Shown: in pieces, positions 1 through 6,936 of the stretch
Position numbering within the stretch: position 1 is the first letter of the stretch
Layout: each line of letters starts with the position of its first letter
DNA from: Candidatus Methanophagales archaeon
GTDB taxonomy: Archaea > Halobacteriota > Syntropharchaeia > Alkanophagales > Methanospirareceae
NCBI GenBank assembly: GCA_023131215.1
Contig: JAGLZV010000164.1
Coordinates: 1 to 10,066, forward strand
DNA: 10,066 nt
Direction: 5' to 3'
The notes under the pieces: generated by a model
The model's input: the letters and a program-made list of their open reading frames with translations, nothing else
Database searches by the model: none
Told to the model about the DNA's origin: nothing
Position numbers and translations under genes: made by a program

Positions 1-25
1 CTCCACTGAAAGTAATATGAAAAAA

Positions 26-35
26 CTTATATAGA
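26..35 (+). promoter_or_regulatory. Archaeal TATA box for the glutaredoxin-nrdD operon
   Basis: CTTATATAGA lies just after an A-rich stretch (GAAAAAA, positions 20-25) that could serve as a BRE-like element. A start site about 26 bases downstream would fall near position 56-60, leaving a leader of roughly 35 bases before the first gene. This is a motif match by eye only. Confidence 0.5.
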
Positions 36-94
36 GTTAAACGTAAGTGTGAATTAGTTCTACCGTTCATTTCGTTAATCAGAGCGTGATAAAG

Positions 95-361
95 ATGGGA
101 ATAAAAGTTTACACGACTGAAATATGCCCAAATTGTAAAAAAGTGAAGGAATTTTTAGCCGCAGAAGGGAAAGGATATGAGGAAGTGGATATAACTACGG
201 CGGAATCGCTTACCGAGTTGAGAATGAATGGTATTTTCACGCTGATTACGCCTGTTGTTCAAATAGGTTCAGATTTTCTTACTCATAACGATTTATTTAA
301 TGGCGATGAGTTGAGGAAAGAAGCAATTAAAGAGTTGATTGAGAAAGAGGGAGAAGCATGA
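95..361 (+). CDS. Glutaredoxin/NrdH-like thiol-disulfide protein
   Basis: A small soluble redox protein of 88 residues with a thioredoxin-like fold. The active site CPNC is at residues 11-14, right after the first beta strand, and the cis-proline motif TPVV is at residues 52-55. A GTG at 86 would extend it by three residues, but I prefer ATG 95 because GTGATA at 86-91 looks like a ribosome binding site for it. The stop codon overlaps the nrdD start (ATGA at 358-361), so the two are very probably translated together. Class III reductases of the Methanosarcina type are known to be reduced by a glutaredoxin-like NrdH rather than by formate, so the natural inference is that this protein supplies electrons to the downstream NrdD. 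No disulfide reductase for it is visible in the window. Confidence 0.85.
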   Translation: MGIKVYTTEICPNCKKVKEFLAAEGKGYEEVDITTAESLTELRMNGIFTLITPVVQIGSDFLTHNDLFNGDELRKEAIKELIEKEGEA

Positions 362-2655
362 AAAGAGGATTTAATCTGGGTATGGGAATGGAAATGATAC
401 AAACCACGCTGGACGGAATGGAATTGAGGTTCCCGAAGGTGCGAACCAGCGATGGACACATGCTGGAGTGGGACAGAGAAGCAATTGTAAAACAGCTTTT
501 ACGTGAGACCGAATTAAGCGAGAAATTTTATGGTGGGTCTGCAATAGATGAAGATACGGCGAGGGAGATAGCGAAGGAGGCTGAGAAGCGGATAAAAGTA
601 ATGGGTATCTCCCAGCTTTCGGGTGCTTTAGTGCGGGAAATAGTGAACCAGATTTTATTAGAGGGCTATCATAAGCAGGAGTGGAGGAACGTATGCACGA
701 GGGTTGGGACGCCGGTGTATGATGCACATCTTATTGACATCGGAGAGGGATTTGAGGCGAATGAGAATGCGAACTTACAGGAGAACGCGGAAACGTCGCA
801 TAAGAAGAAAGCGGACAAGATTTGCAAGGAACAATATTTGTTGCTCTTACCGCCCAAGCTTGCGGATGCACATCTCAGTGGTGATTTGCATATACATGAC
901 CTTGAATATTTCGGGACAAGGGGATTTTGCCAAGACTGGGACCTTCGCTATTTCTTCTATTATGGATTGATGCCTGACGGTTCAGGGACGAAGGCGTCGG
1001 TAGCGGGACCTGCGAAGAAGCCTGAAGTTGCGATTCTACATGCAGTTAAGATTTTAGGTAGTGCCCAGACCAACTTCGCAGGGGGGCAGGGCTTTTTCAA
1101 CTTCCTTACCTTCATAGCACCCTATTTCGAGGGGCTTTCATACGAGGAGATAGAGCAGCTCATGCAGATGTTCGTGTATGAGATGACGCAGATGCAAGTG
1201 GCGAGGGGAGGTCAATTAGTGTTTTCTTCCGTTCAGCTTACTCCGGGCATCCCAAAGATATGGAAAGACAAGCCAGTGGTTTATAAAGGAGTAGTATGCA
1301 ATGGAGAGCAAGCACCGCTTCGGACTTACGGTGGGTTTGAAAGAGAAGTGCGATTGGCGTTCAAGGCGCTTATGAACGTGATGCTCCATGGGGATTACTG
1401 GGGTAAGCCTTTTAACTTCCCAAAGCCGGAGGTAGCGATAGAGCCTGATTTCCTTAAGGAGGATGAGGAATTTAATAAGAAGAATCCTGATTTGCCTACT
1501 TATGAAGAGCTTTACGATTTAGCGTTTGAACTAACGGCGAAATATGGCACGCCTTACTTCGATAATAAAATACCGGAGTATAGAGGTGCAGGAGAAGGCG
1601 TTTCGTGCTATCAATGCTGTGCATACAGTTTCAAGACTTCGCCAGACGATAAAGATTTCAAAGATAAGATGTATTTCAGGAATGGCAAGCATTTCTCGAT
1701 GGGAGGCTGGCAGGTAATAACGATAAACTGTCCGAGAGCGGCTTACAGAGCTGATGGTGATGATGAGAAGCTGTTTGCAGAACTTAGAAGACTGATGGAC
1801 ATCGCAGTAGAAGTATTGAAGGTGAAGAAGAGATGGATGAAAAATATTGTTGAAAGTGGGAGAATGCCTTTTGCTACACAAACACCTAAGGACCAGTACA
1901 CGGATGAAAAAGGAGATGTGGCGGTTTATCTTGACGAATTGGTGTATATTATCGGTGTGGTAGGAATAAATGAGCTCGTTCAGTATCATTACGGTAAGCA
2001 AATGCACGAGGACAAGGGTGCTTTAAGGTTTGCAATAAGAGCAATGACGGAGATGGAGTTGTATGCAAAGGAGCTTTCGCAGAGAGAAGATATGGAGATA
2101 AGCTTTTCAAGGACGCCGGCGGAGACCGTTGCACAGAGATTCGCAGTGGCGGACATCCTGAATAAGGAATTTAGAGAGAAGACGCTGAAAGTAGCGAAAG
2201 GAAATGTTGAGAGGGCGCTTTCACGTATAAACGAGACGAGGGACTTGCCTATTTACTATACGAATGGCACGCATGTGCCACCGAATGCGGATATTTCGCT
2301 TGCCGAGCGAATAAAAATTGAGCATGTCTTCTTTCCAATCGTTGACGGTGGTGACATCATGCATATATTCCTCGGAGAAGGGTATCCAGATCCGGGAGGG
2401 ATAAAAAGTCTTGCACTTAAGATTGCAAAGAGCACTCAAACCGGATATTATGCGTTCACTAAGGATATGACGGTATGCATGGATTGTTCGCATGTAACAA
2501 TGGGTTTGAAGGAGGAGTGTGAGAAGTGCCACTCTACCAATCTGGATTACATATCAAGAATAACAGGCTATTTACAGTCGGTTAGTGGATGGAACGAGGG
2601 AAAGAAGCAGGAGTTGCTGGATAGGATGAGGTACGGTGCGAATGAGGTGAGGTAG
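358..2655 (+). CDS. nrdD: Anaerobic (class III) ribonucleoside-triphosphate reductase
   Basis: Glycyl-radical enzyme that reduces ribonucleoside triphosphates to dNTPs under anoxia. It has 765 residues, in the normal range for the family. An N-terminal ATP-cone-like allosteric domain spans about residues 27-118. The catalytic barrel carries C191 (in GTRGFCQDWD), which corresponds by position to the upper active-site cysteine, and a finger-loop cluster C417, C420 and C421 (SCYQCC), one of which should form the thiyl radical. The C-terminus has a zinc ribbon with C707/C710 and C721/C724, then the glycyl-radical motif RITGYL with the radical site at G737. Threonine replaces the cysteine of the bacterial RVCGYL form. 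The start overlaps the upstream glutaredoxin stop by four bases, with GGGAGAAG in front as a ribosome binding site. Methionines at residues 9, 11 and 13 are possible alternative starts. The activase NrdG is not in this window and must be encoded elsewhere. Confidence 0.96.
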   Translation: MKRGFNLGMGMEMIQTTLDGMELRFPKVRTSDGHMLEWDREAIVKQLLRETELSEKFYGGSAIDEDTAREIAKEAEKRIKVMGISQLSGALVREIVNQILLEGYHKQEWRNVCTRVGTPVYDAHLIDIGEGFEANENANLQENAETSHKKKADKICKEQYLLLLPPKLADAHLSGDLHIHDLEYFGTRGFCQDWDLRYFFYYGLMPDGSGTKASVAGPAKKPEVAILHAVKILGSAQTNFAGGQGFFNFLTFIAPYFEGLSYEEIEQLMQMFVYEMTQMQVARGGQLVFSSVQLTPGIPKIWKDKPVVYKGVVCNGEQAPLRTYGGFEREVRLAFKALMNVMLHGDYWGKPFNFPKPEVAIEPDFLKEDEEFNKKNPDLPTYEELYDLAFELTAKYGTPYFDNKIPEYRGAGEGVSCYQCCAYSFKTSPDDKDFKDKMYFRNGKHFSMGGWQVITINCPRAAYRADGDDEKLFAELRRLMDIAVEVLKVKKRWMKNIVESGRMPFATQTPKDQYTDEKGDVAVYLDELVYIIGVVGINELVQYHYGKQMHEDKGALRFAIRAMTEMELYAKELSQREDMEISFSRTPAETVAQRFAVADILNKEFREKTLKVAKGNVERALSRINETRDLPIYYTNGTHVPPNADISLAERIKIEHVFFPIVDGGDIMHIFLGEGYPDPGGIKSLALKIAKSTQTGYYAFTKDMTVCMDCSHVTMGLKEECEKCHSTNLDYISRITGYLQSVSGWNEGKKQELLDRMRYGANEVR

Positions 2656-2712
2656 ATGTAAGGTGTGACGAGGGTTTATTAAAAAATTGGGCATGGAGTG
2701 TTCATTCAGGAT

Positions 2713-2739
2713 GAGTATACACGCAATGCGTTTATACTC
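2713..2739. repeat. Inverted repeat downstream of nrdD
   Basis: Arms GAGTATACACGC (2713-2724) and GCGTTTATACTC (2728-2739) pair over 12 positions with one mismatch around a 3-base AAT loop. It lies 58 bases after the nrdD stop. It could be an RNA hairpin at the end of the nrdD transcript or a protein-binding palindrome. No U-run follows it, so a classical intrinsic terminator is not supported. Confidence 0.6.
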
Positions 2740-2752
2740 CTAAACTAGAAGG

Positions 2753-2773
2753 ATATCTGCATATTGCAGATAT
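2753..2773. promoter_or_regulatory. Perfect palindrome, possible operator upstream of the PLD gene
   Basis: Arms ATATCTGCA (2753-2761) and TGCAGATAT (2765-2773) are perfect inverted repeats around a TAT centre. The element ends only a few bases before the TATA-like sequence of the downstream gene, which is where an archaeal regulator could touch the promoter. The palindrome is seen directly; the operator role is inference. Confidence 0.5.
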
Positions 2774-2774
2774 A

Positions 2775-2797
2775 CTTATATTATATGAATTTATATA
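2775..2797 (+). promoter_or_regulatory. TATA-rich promoter of the PLD-family gene
   Basis: Two overlapping TATA-like elements are present: CTTATATTATATG (2775-2787) and TTATATAGG (2791-2799). The first would place transcription start near 2805, leaving a short leader that still includes the AGGAG ribosome binding site at 2807-2811. The second would give an almost leaderless message. Confidence 0.4.
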
Positions 2798-2819
2798 GGC
2801 CTAATAAGGAGCGGTTAAT

Positions 2820-3704
2820 ATGAAGTTTATCGAAAATAATAGCATTCGATTAATTGACGAATTAGAAGGATTATTTAGCCAGTCCGAAGAAATTTTCATA
2901 TGCGCTGCTTTTATACGCGAAAGTGGATTAAACCTTTTGATAAAAATAATTGAAAAATTCATTCAAAATGGAGGGGCAATTAAAATTTTATTTGGAAACG
3001 ACTTTGGGCTCACCGAAAAAGATGCTATTTTAACTTTGATGAAAATAGGTTCAGAATTAAAATACTACCAAGGAGATGAAACATTTCATATAAAGTCTTA
3101 CATCTTTAAGCAAGATCATTTCATTTCTGCAATTATAGGCTCCTCGAATATTTCAGCAAGTGGACTTACAACTGGTGCTGAGTGGAACGTGCTTGTAACG
3201 CCAGAAAGCGATCTTGGTGAACGCATTTATGACGAATTTTGCCGTTTATGGGAAAGCAAGAAAAGCATAACCGTTACGGATGAAATTTTAGATAAGATAA
3301 AAGCAAAAGCGCCCGTTGAAACATTTAAATCCTTCAGTCAGAAAGAAGATAAATATATAAAGTTGGATACAGAGACAAATATTGCAGATTATTTGGATCA
3401 TAGCAAAAATTATGTTGTGACGCGTAGACCTGATTATAGAACTAACTGGTCTTTCCAGATTTATGATAGTAAGCTCAAGGAGTATTCTAAAAAGGGCGAA
3501 TTTTATATAGCGGTAATTTGTGATTATCAGAGTCCTAGTCAAAAGGTTATTGCTATACCATTTAAATACTTTAAAGAAAATATCTTACCAAGTGCATATA
3601 GGGATGATAGAGGTAGATATTTGTTTGAAGTAATAAAACGAGATCTTCGATTCAATTGGCATCATAGAGTGGGAATGGATGGTAAAAAATTTTTAGTGGC
3701 TTAG
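2820..3704 (+). CDS. PLD-superfamily (single-HKD) nuclease-like protein of unknown role
   Basis: A 294-residue protein with two parts. Residues 1 to about 150 form one phospholipase-D-type domain: HIK at H90/K92, followed by IIGSSNIS with GSSN at 107-110 and then a GL...E segment. This is the PLDc_2-type half-motif seen in nucleases that work as dimers (the BfiI/NgoFVII group) and in helicase-associated PLD domains. The aspartate of the strict HxKxxxxD motif is not in register (K97, with D99 nearby), which is common in this branch. Residues about 170-294 are rich in aromatic and basic residues, ending FNWHHRVGMDGKKFLV; I do not recognise them, and a nucleic-acid-recognition domain is a guess. 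The start has a good AGGAG at 8-base spacing. The gene stands alone with its own promoter, and its codons look more AT-rich than those of the flanking nrdD and endoQ, suggesting horizontal acquisition. No methyltransferase or helicase partner is seen. Confidence 0.75.
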   Translation: MKFIENNSIRLIDELEGLFSQSEEIFICAAFIRESGLNLLIKIIEKFIQNGGAIKILFGNDFGLTEKDAILTLMKIGSELKYYQGDETFHIKSYIFKQDHFISAIIGSSNISASGLTTGAEWNVLVTPESDLGERIYDEFCRLWESKKSITVTDEILDKIKAKAPVETFKSFSQKEDKYIKLDTETNIADYLDHSKNYVVTRRPDYRTNWSFQIYDSKLKEYSKKGEFYIAVICDYQSPSQKVIAIPFKYFKENILPSAYRDDRGRYLFEVIKRDLRFNWHHRVGMDGKKFLVA

Positions 3705-3738
3705 GAAAGAAGATTTTTAATAGCAACTTTGCCTAGCA

Positions 3739-3894
3739 ATGGATAAAATGCTTCGCTATATTTCACCCAAATTTGCTCTGCGAGTGCCTTTCAGCTGCAA
3801 AACGTTAAACGAGATTACGAGATTGGTCGTTTTAGAAAAAAAGAGTGTAATTGACAAGAACATCAAGACTACATTCCTGCACTTGCTGTTATAA
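3739..3894 (+). CDS. Doubtful small ORF, 51 residues
   Basis: An open frame starts at ATG 3739, encodes a basic peptide beginning MDKMLRYISPKF and ends at TAA 3892-3894. It fills most of the roughly 250-base gap between the PLD gene and tRNA-Met. There is no convincing ribosome binding site in front of it and no recognised domain. It could be spurious or the remnant of an accessory gene. Otherwise this gap shows only a T-rich stretch just after the PLD stop (ATTTTTAA, about 3710-3718), which could end that transcript. Confidence 0.2.
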   Translation: MDKMLRYISPKFALRVPFSCKTLNEITRLVVLEKKSVIDKNIKTTFLHLLL

Positions 3895-3908
3895 CTGTAA
3901 AACTTACC

Positions 3909-3916
3909 TTTATATT
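3909..3916 (+). promoter_or_regulatory. TATA box for initiator tRNA-Met
   Basis: TTTATATT is preceded by CC and lies 36-43 bases upstream of the mature tRNA 5' end. Starting about 26 bases downstream would give a short 5' leader of about a dozen bases, to be removed by RNase P. The AT-only stretch at 3924-3940 is an alternative. Confidence 0.5.
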
Positions 3917-3951
3917 GAATCCTCTATTATATACATATAAGCGGTTAGTAG

Positions 3952-4026
3952 AGCGGGGTAGGGTAGTTAGGAGATCCCGTCGGGCTCATAACCCGGAGAT
4001 CGATGGTTCGAATCCATCCCCCGCTA
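3952..4026 (+). tRNA. Initiator tRNA-Met (CAT)
   Basis: A 75-base cloverleaf. The acceptor AGCGGGG (3952-3958) pairs with CCCCGCT (4019-4025), with discriminator A4026. The anticodon stem TCGGG/CCCGG encloses the loop CTCATAA with CAT at 3987-3989. The T arm is GATGG/CCATC with loop TTCGAAT. Three consecutive G-C pairs at the base of the anticodon loop (GGG/CCC) and an A1-U72 first acceptor pair are the hallmarks of archaeal initiator tRNA, so this is the start tRNA rather than the elongator. No CCA is encoded and no intron is seen. Confidence 0.95.
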
Positions 4027-4034
4027 CTGGAAGT

Positions 4035-4065
4035 AAATCCCAAACTTCAATTTCCAAATCCCAAA
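4035..4065 (+). repeat. Short direct repeat AAATCCCAAA, two copies
   Basis: Identical 10-base copies at 4035-4044 and 4056-4065 are offset by 21 bases and joined by an A/C/T-rich spacer, between tRNA-Met and the endoQ start. They take the place where a promoter or ribosome binding site for endoQ would be expected, and neither of those is obvious here. Confidence 0.5.
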
Positions 4066-4084
4066 ATGGAAATACAAACACAAA

Positions 4085-5371
4085 ATGATAATTAACGCCG
4101 ACTTGCATATCCATTCGCATTATTCGGCGGCTACTTCGCCTCGTATGGATTTACCCACACTGGCGAAAGAAGCTTCGAGGAAAGGGATACAATTACTCGG
4201 CACCGGTGATTGTTTACATCCGAAGTGGTTAAGCGGAATAAAAGAGCTGGAGGAAAGGAACAGCATTTTCTACTTTAAAGGTAAAGAAGAAGGCAAAAAT
4301 ACAAACACTAATTTTGTGCTCACCGTGGAAGTAGAAGATGAGAGAAGAGTACATCATTTACTCATAGTGCCTTCGATTTCGAAGGCAGAGGAATTATACG
4401 AGTCGTTTAGGAAGTATTCGCCGGATATTGATTCAGATGGCAGACCTTCGCTGAGAATGAGCGGGGAGGAAATAGCGGAACATGCGAGGGATGCAGAAGC
4501 TCTTATAGGACCCTGTCATGCGTTCACGCCCTGGACTGCTTTATATGCATATCATAATTCGCTGCGCGAGTGCTACGGCGATATGGTGGGATATGTTTTG
4601 TTTGTGGAGTTGGGGTTAAGTGCGGATTCATCATACGCGGATAGAATAGAAGAGTTAAGAGGGCTTACGTTTTTGACTAACTCGGATGCGCATTCACCTT
4701 ACCCTATTCGACTGGCGAGAGAGTTTAACCGGTTTCAAGTGGATGATATGAGTTTTGAAGAGTTGAAAGCGGCGATAGAAAGGAAAAGAGGTAGAAAACC
4801 GGTGCTTAACGTTGGTGTGCCGCCAAAGGAGGGCAAGTATAACGAAAGTGCGTGCATCAGGTGCTATAAGCATTATTCGCTCAGTGAGGCGATAATAAGA
4901 AAATGGAGATGTGAATGCGGCGGTATGATAAAGAAAGGTGTGCGGGACAGAGTAAATGAGCTTGCGGATTGCGATGGTACACATCCGGAGCATAGGCCTC
5001 CTTATTTGCACTTGATACCGCTGGCTATGATAATAGGACTGGCATTGCACAAGTCTGCGAGTTCAAAAGCTGTAAATGAGATATGGGAATCGCTATTAGC
5101 TGAATTTGGCACTGAAGTTAACGTGTTGGTGGATGCTTCAATAGGTGATTTCCGTACCGCCAATTTTAATTTAGATGCCCATGTGATAGAGGCGATAAAA
5201 GCGTTTAGAGAAGGGAAAGTATCAGTAATACCAGGTGGCGGTGGAAAATATGGGGTCATAGAGCTAAAACCGAAAGGGCGTGAAGAAGCGAGAGAAAAAG
5301 ACGAAGGGATAGTGGTAGAGGGAGACGCAGGAAGAGGACAAAAGATGCAGCTTTCTCTGCTCGATTTTTAA
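4085..5371 (+). CDS. endoQ: Endonuclease Q (EndoQ), PHP-domain DNA repair nuclease
   Basis: EndoQ nicks DNA 5' of deaminated bases (uracil, hypoxanthine, xanthine) and abasic sites, starting an archaeal repair route separate from uracil-DNA glycosylase. The 428-residue length matches the family (formerly TIGR00375). A PHP metal-dependent phosphoesterase domain opens with DLHIHSHYS (D6, H8, H10, H12). Further PHP metal-ligand motifs are GTGDCLHP, VEVED, GPCHAFTPW and TNSDAH. A zinc-binding segment follows with C257/C260 and C276/C278, then a helical region and a glycine-rich loop (VIPGGGGKYG). The last seven residues, QLSLLDF, fit a PCNA-interacting box (Qxx-hydrophobic-xx-F) at the extreme C-terminus, agreeing with known EndoQ-PCNA contact. 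No Shine-Dalgarno is visible before ATG 4085; the mRNA may be leaderless or read through from the tRNA 58 bases upstream. I am confident of the family. Confidence 0.9.
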   Translation: MIINADLHIHSHYSAATSPRMDLPTLAKEASRKGIQLLGTGDCLHPKWLSGIKELEERNSIFYFKGKEEGKNTNTNFVLTVEVEDERRVHHLLIVPSISKAEELYESFRKYSPDIDSDGRPSLRMSGEEIAEHARDAEALIGPCHAFTPWTALYAYHNSLRECYGDMVGYVLFVELGLSADSSYADRIEELRGLTFLTNSDAHSPYPIRLAREFNRFQVDDMSFEELKAAIERKRGRKPVLNVGVPPKEGKYNESACIRCYKHYSLSEAIIRKWRCECGGMIKKGVRDRVNELADCDGTHPEHRPPYLHLIPLAMIIGLALHKSASSKAVNEIWESLLAEFGTEVNVLVDASIGDFRTANFNLDAHVIEAIKAFREGKVSVIPGGGGKYGVIELKPKGREEAREKDEGIVVEGDAGRGQKMQLSLLDF

Positions 5372-5423
5372 AAATTATATGCACTAAACTTTAAGTAACT
5401 GTGTGCATAAAATTAATTTGTTT

Positions 5424-5497
5424 GGGCCGGTAGCTCAGAAAGGTAGAGCAGCAGGCTCTTAACCTGCCCGTCGGGGGTTCAAATCCCTCCCGGCTCG
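5424..5497 (+). tRNA. tRNA-Lys (CTT)
   Basis: A 74-base cloverleaf. The acceptor GGGCCGG (5424-5430) pairs with CCGGCTC (5490-5496) with one G-U, and the discriminator is G5497. The D arm is GCTC/GAGC. The anticodon stem GCAGG/CCTGC has loop CTCTTAA, anticodon CTT at 5458-5460. The T arm is GGGGG/CCCTC with loop TTCAAAT. No intron and no encoded CCA. The next gene begins only 11 bases after the discriminator base, so the tRNA and the dehydrogenase message may share a transcript. Confidence 0.95.
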
Positions 5498-5508
5498 TTG
5501 ATTGAAAA

Positions 5509-6936
5509 ATGAAACAAGATTATGATATAATCATAGTAGGAGCAGGACCTGCGGGGCTATTTGCTGCGAATGAATTAAAAGACAAGCGGATAGGGCGTGG
5601 TGGTCATAAGGGGAAGGTTCTGGTGATAGAAAAGGGCAAGGACGTAGAAGAGAGAAATTGCCCAATGGAAGAGCTCGGGACTTGTATTAACTGCAAGGAC
5701 TGTAATATAATGTGTGGAGTGGGCGGTGCCGGGACATTTTCCGATGGCACGTTAAATCTCAGACCTGATATAGGCGGTGACCTTGCGGAATTCTGTGACC
5801 ATGAAACAGCATGGCAGCTTGTGAACGAGGTGGACCGCGTGTTTCTTGAGCATGGCATGCCTGACAAGCTGTATAAAGGCAATGATGAGGATATAGAGGA
5901 ATTGAAGAGGCGAGCAGCTTCGGTTGGTGCCAGTTTCGTAGAAATAAATCAAAGGCATATAGGCTCAGATAAAACAAAAGAAGTGATAAAATCGTTTAAA
6001 AACAATTTGACGGAGCATGGCATTGAATTTATGCTGAATACATGCGTTGCTGACCTTCTCACAGAGGAGGAAGGAGGCGTAAAAGTGTGTAGAGGCGTGA
6101 TAACGGATAAAGGTGAAGAAATAAGGGGCGAATGCACAATATTAGCACCTGGAAGGATAGGCGCATCATGGGTAGAGAAGCTGATAAAAAAGCATGGAAT
6201 AGAAGCAGAATATGCGGGTATAGACGTTGGTGTGAGGGTAGAAGTGCTTGCGATAACCATGAATCCCGTGACAAAAATAAACCGCGACCCGAAGTTTCAC
6301 ATAAGGACGAAGCGGTATGACGATTTTGCAAGGACGTTCTGCACGAACGAGCAAGGATTTGTAGTCAAGGAAGTGTATGACGATTTTATAGGTGTAAATG
6401 GGCATTCGATGAAAACAAAAAAGTCGGAGAACACTAATTTCGCTTTCCTCGTGAGAGTGGAGCTTACAAAACCGGTTGAAAATACCACCAGGTATGGGCG
6501 GTCAATTGCAAAGTTAGCGACTACAATAGGCGGTGGAAAGCCGATAGTACAGCGAATGGGCGACTTGAGACGAGGGAGAAGGTCAACATGGGGTGGAATA
6601 GAGCGGAACTTAGTGAGAAACACGCTGATGGACGTTACTCCCGGTGATATTTCTATGGCGCTGCCTCATCGAATCACGATGGACATCATAGAAGGATTGG
6701 AGAAACTGAATGAGATTATACCAGGTGTTATGTCGGATTCAACTTTGCTTTATGCTCCGGAGATAAAGTTCTACGCAATGCGGATAAAAGTGGATAAGGA
6801 TATGGGGACATCGGTGAAGAATCTTTTTGCCGCTGGTGACGGTGCGGGTCTGTCGAGGGACATAATTAATGCGGCAGCTACGGGTATACTTGCGGCGAGA
6901 GGTGTGATGAAGAGAAATAAAAGCCAAAACCAATGA
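5509..6936 (+). CDS. FAD-dependent dehydrogenase, COG2509-like
   Basis: A 475-residue flavoprotein. The N-terminal Rossmann strand carries the dinucleotide motif GAGPAG (residues 11-16), and the C-terminal FAD-contact segment reads LFAAGDGAGLSRDI. After the first Rossmann unit comes a cysteine-rich insert with C51, C59, C62, C65 and C69 (CINCKDCNIMC at 59-69), followed by GVGGAGTFSDG. This combination is typical of the uncharacterised FAD dehydrogenase family of archaea and anaerobic bacteria (COG2509). The substrate is unknown; the cysteines could bind an iron-sulfur cluster or zinc, which is inference. The start ATG has a weak GTTGAT element about 7 bases upstream, close to the end of tRNA-Lys. 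The stop overlaps the next gene by four bases (ATGA), so a functional link with that membrane protein is likely. Confidence 0.85.
   Translation: MKQDYDIIIVGAGPAGLFAANELKDKRIGRGGHKGKVLVIEKGKDVEERNCPMEELGTCINCKDCNIMCGVGGAGTFSDGTLNLRPDIGGDLAEFCDHETAWQLVNEVDRVFLEHGMPDKLYKGNDEDIEELKRRAASVGASFVEINQRHIGSDKTKEVIKSFKNNLTEHGIEFMLNTCVADLLTEEEGGVKVCRGVITDKGEEIRGECTILAPGRIGASWVEKLIKKHGIEAEYAGIDVGVRVEVLAITMNPVTKINRDPKFHIRTKRYDDFARTFCTNEQGFVVKEVYDDFIGVNGHSMKTKKSENTNFAFLVRVELTKPVENTTRYGRSIAKLATTIGGGKPIVQRMGDLRRGRRSTWGGIERNLVRNTLMDVTPGDISMALPHRITMDIIEGLEKLNEIIPGVMSDSTLLYAPEIKFYAMRIKVDKDMGTSVKNLFAAGDGAGLSRDIINAAATGILAARGVMKRNKSQNQ

Noticed and set aside
704..970. Arginine-rich alternate frame within nrdD
   Set aside because: Low-complexity product of the overlapping nrdD codons; no start signal.
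1531..2007. Long antisense open frame (158 codons) inside nrdD
   Set aside because: It lies entirely within the well-conserved nrdD coding sequence, has low-complexity composition without a recognisable domain, and is explained by the codon bias of the sense gene.
2810..3947. Direct repeat AGCGGTTA at 2810-2817 and 3940-3947 as attachment sites of an integrated element
   Set aside because: Eight bases is too short, the copies do not lie within the tRNA body, and no integrase is present.
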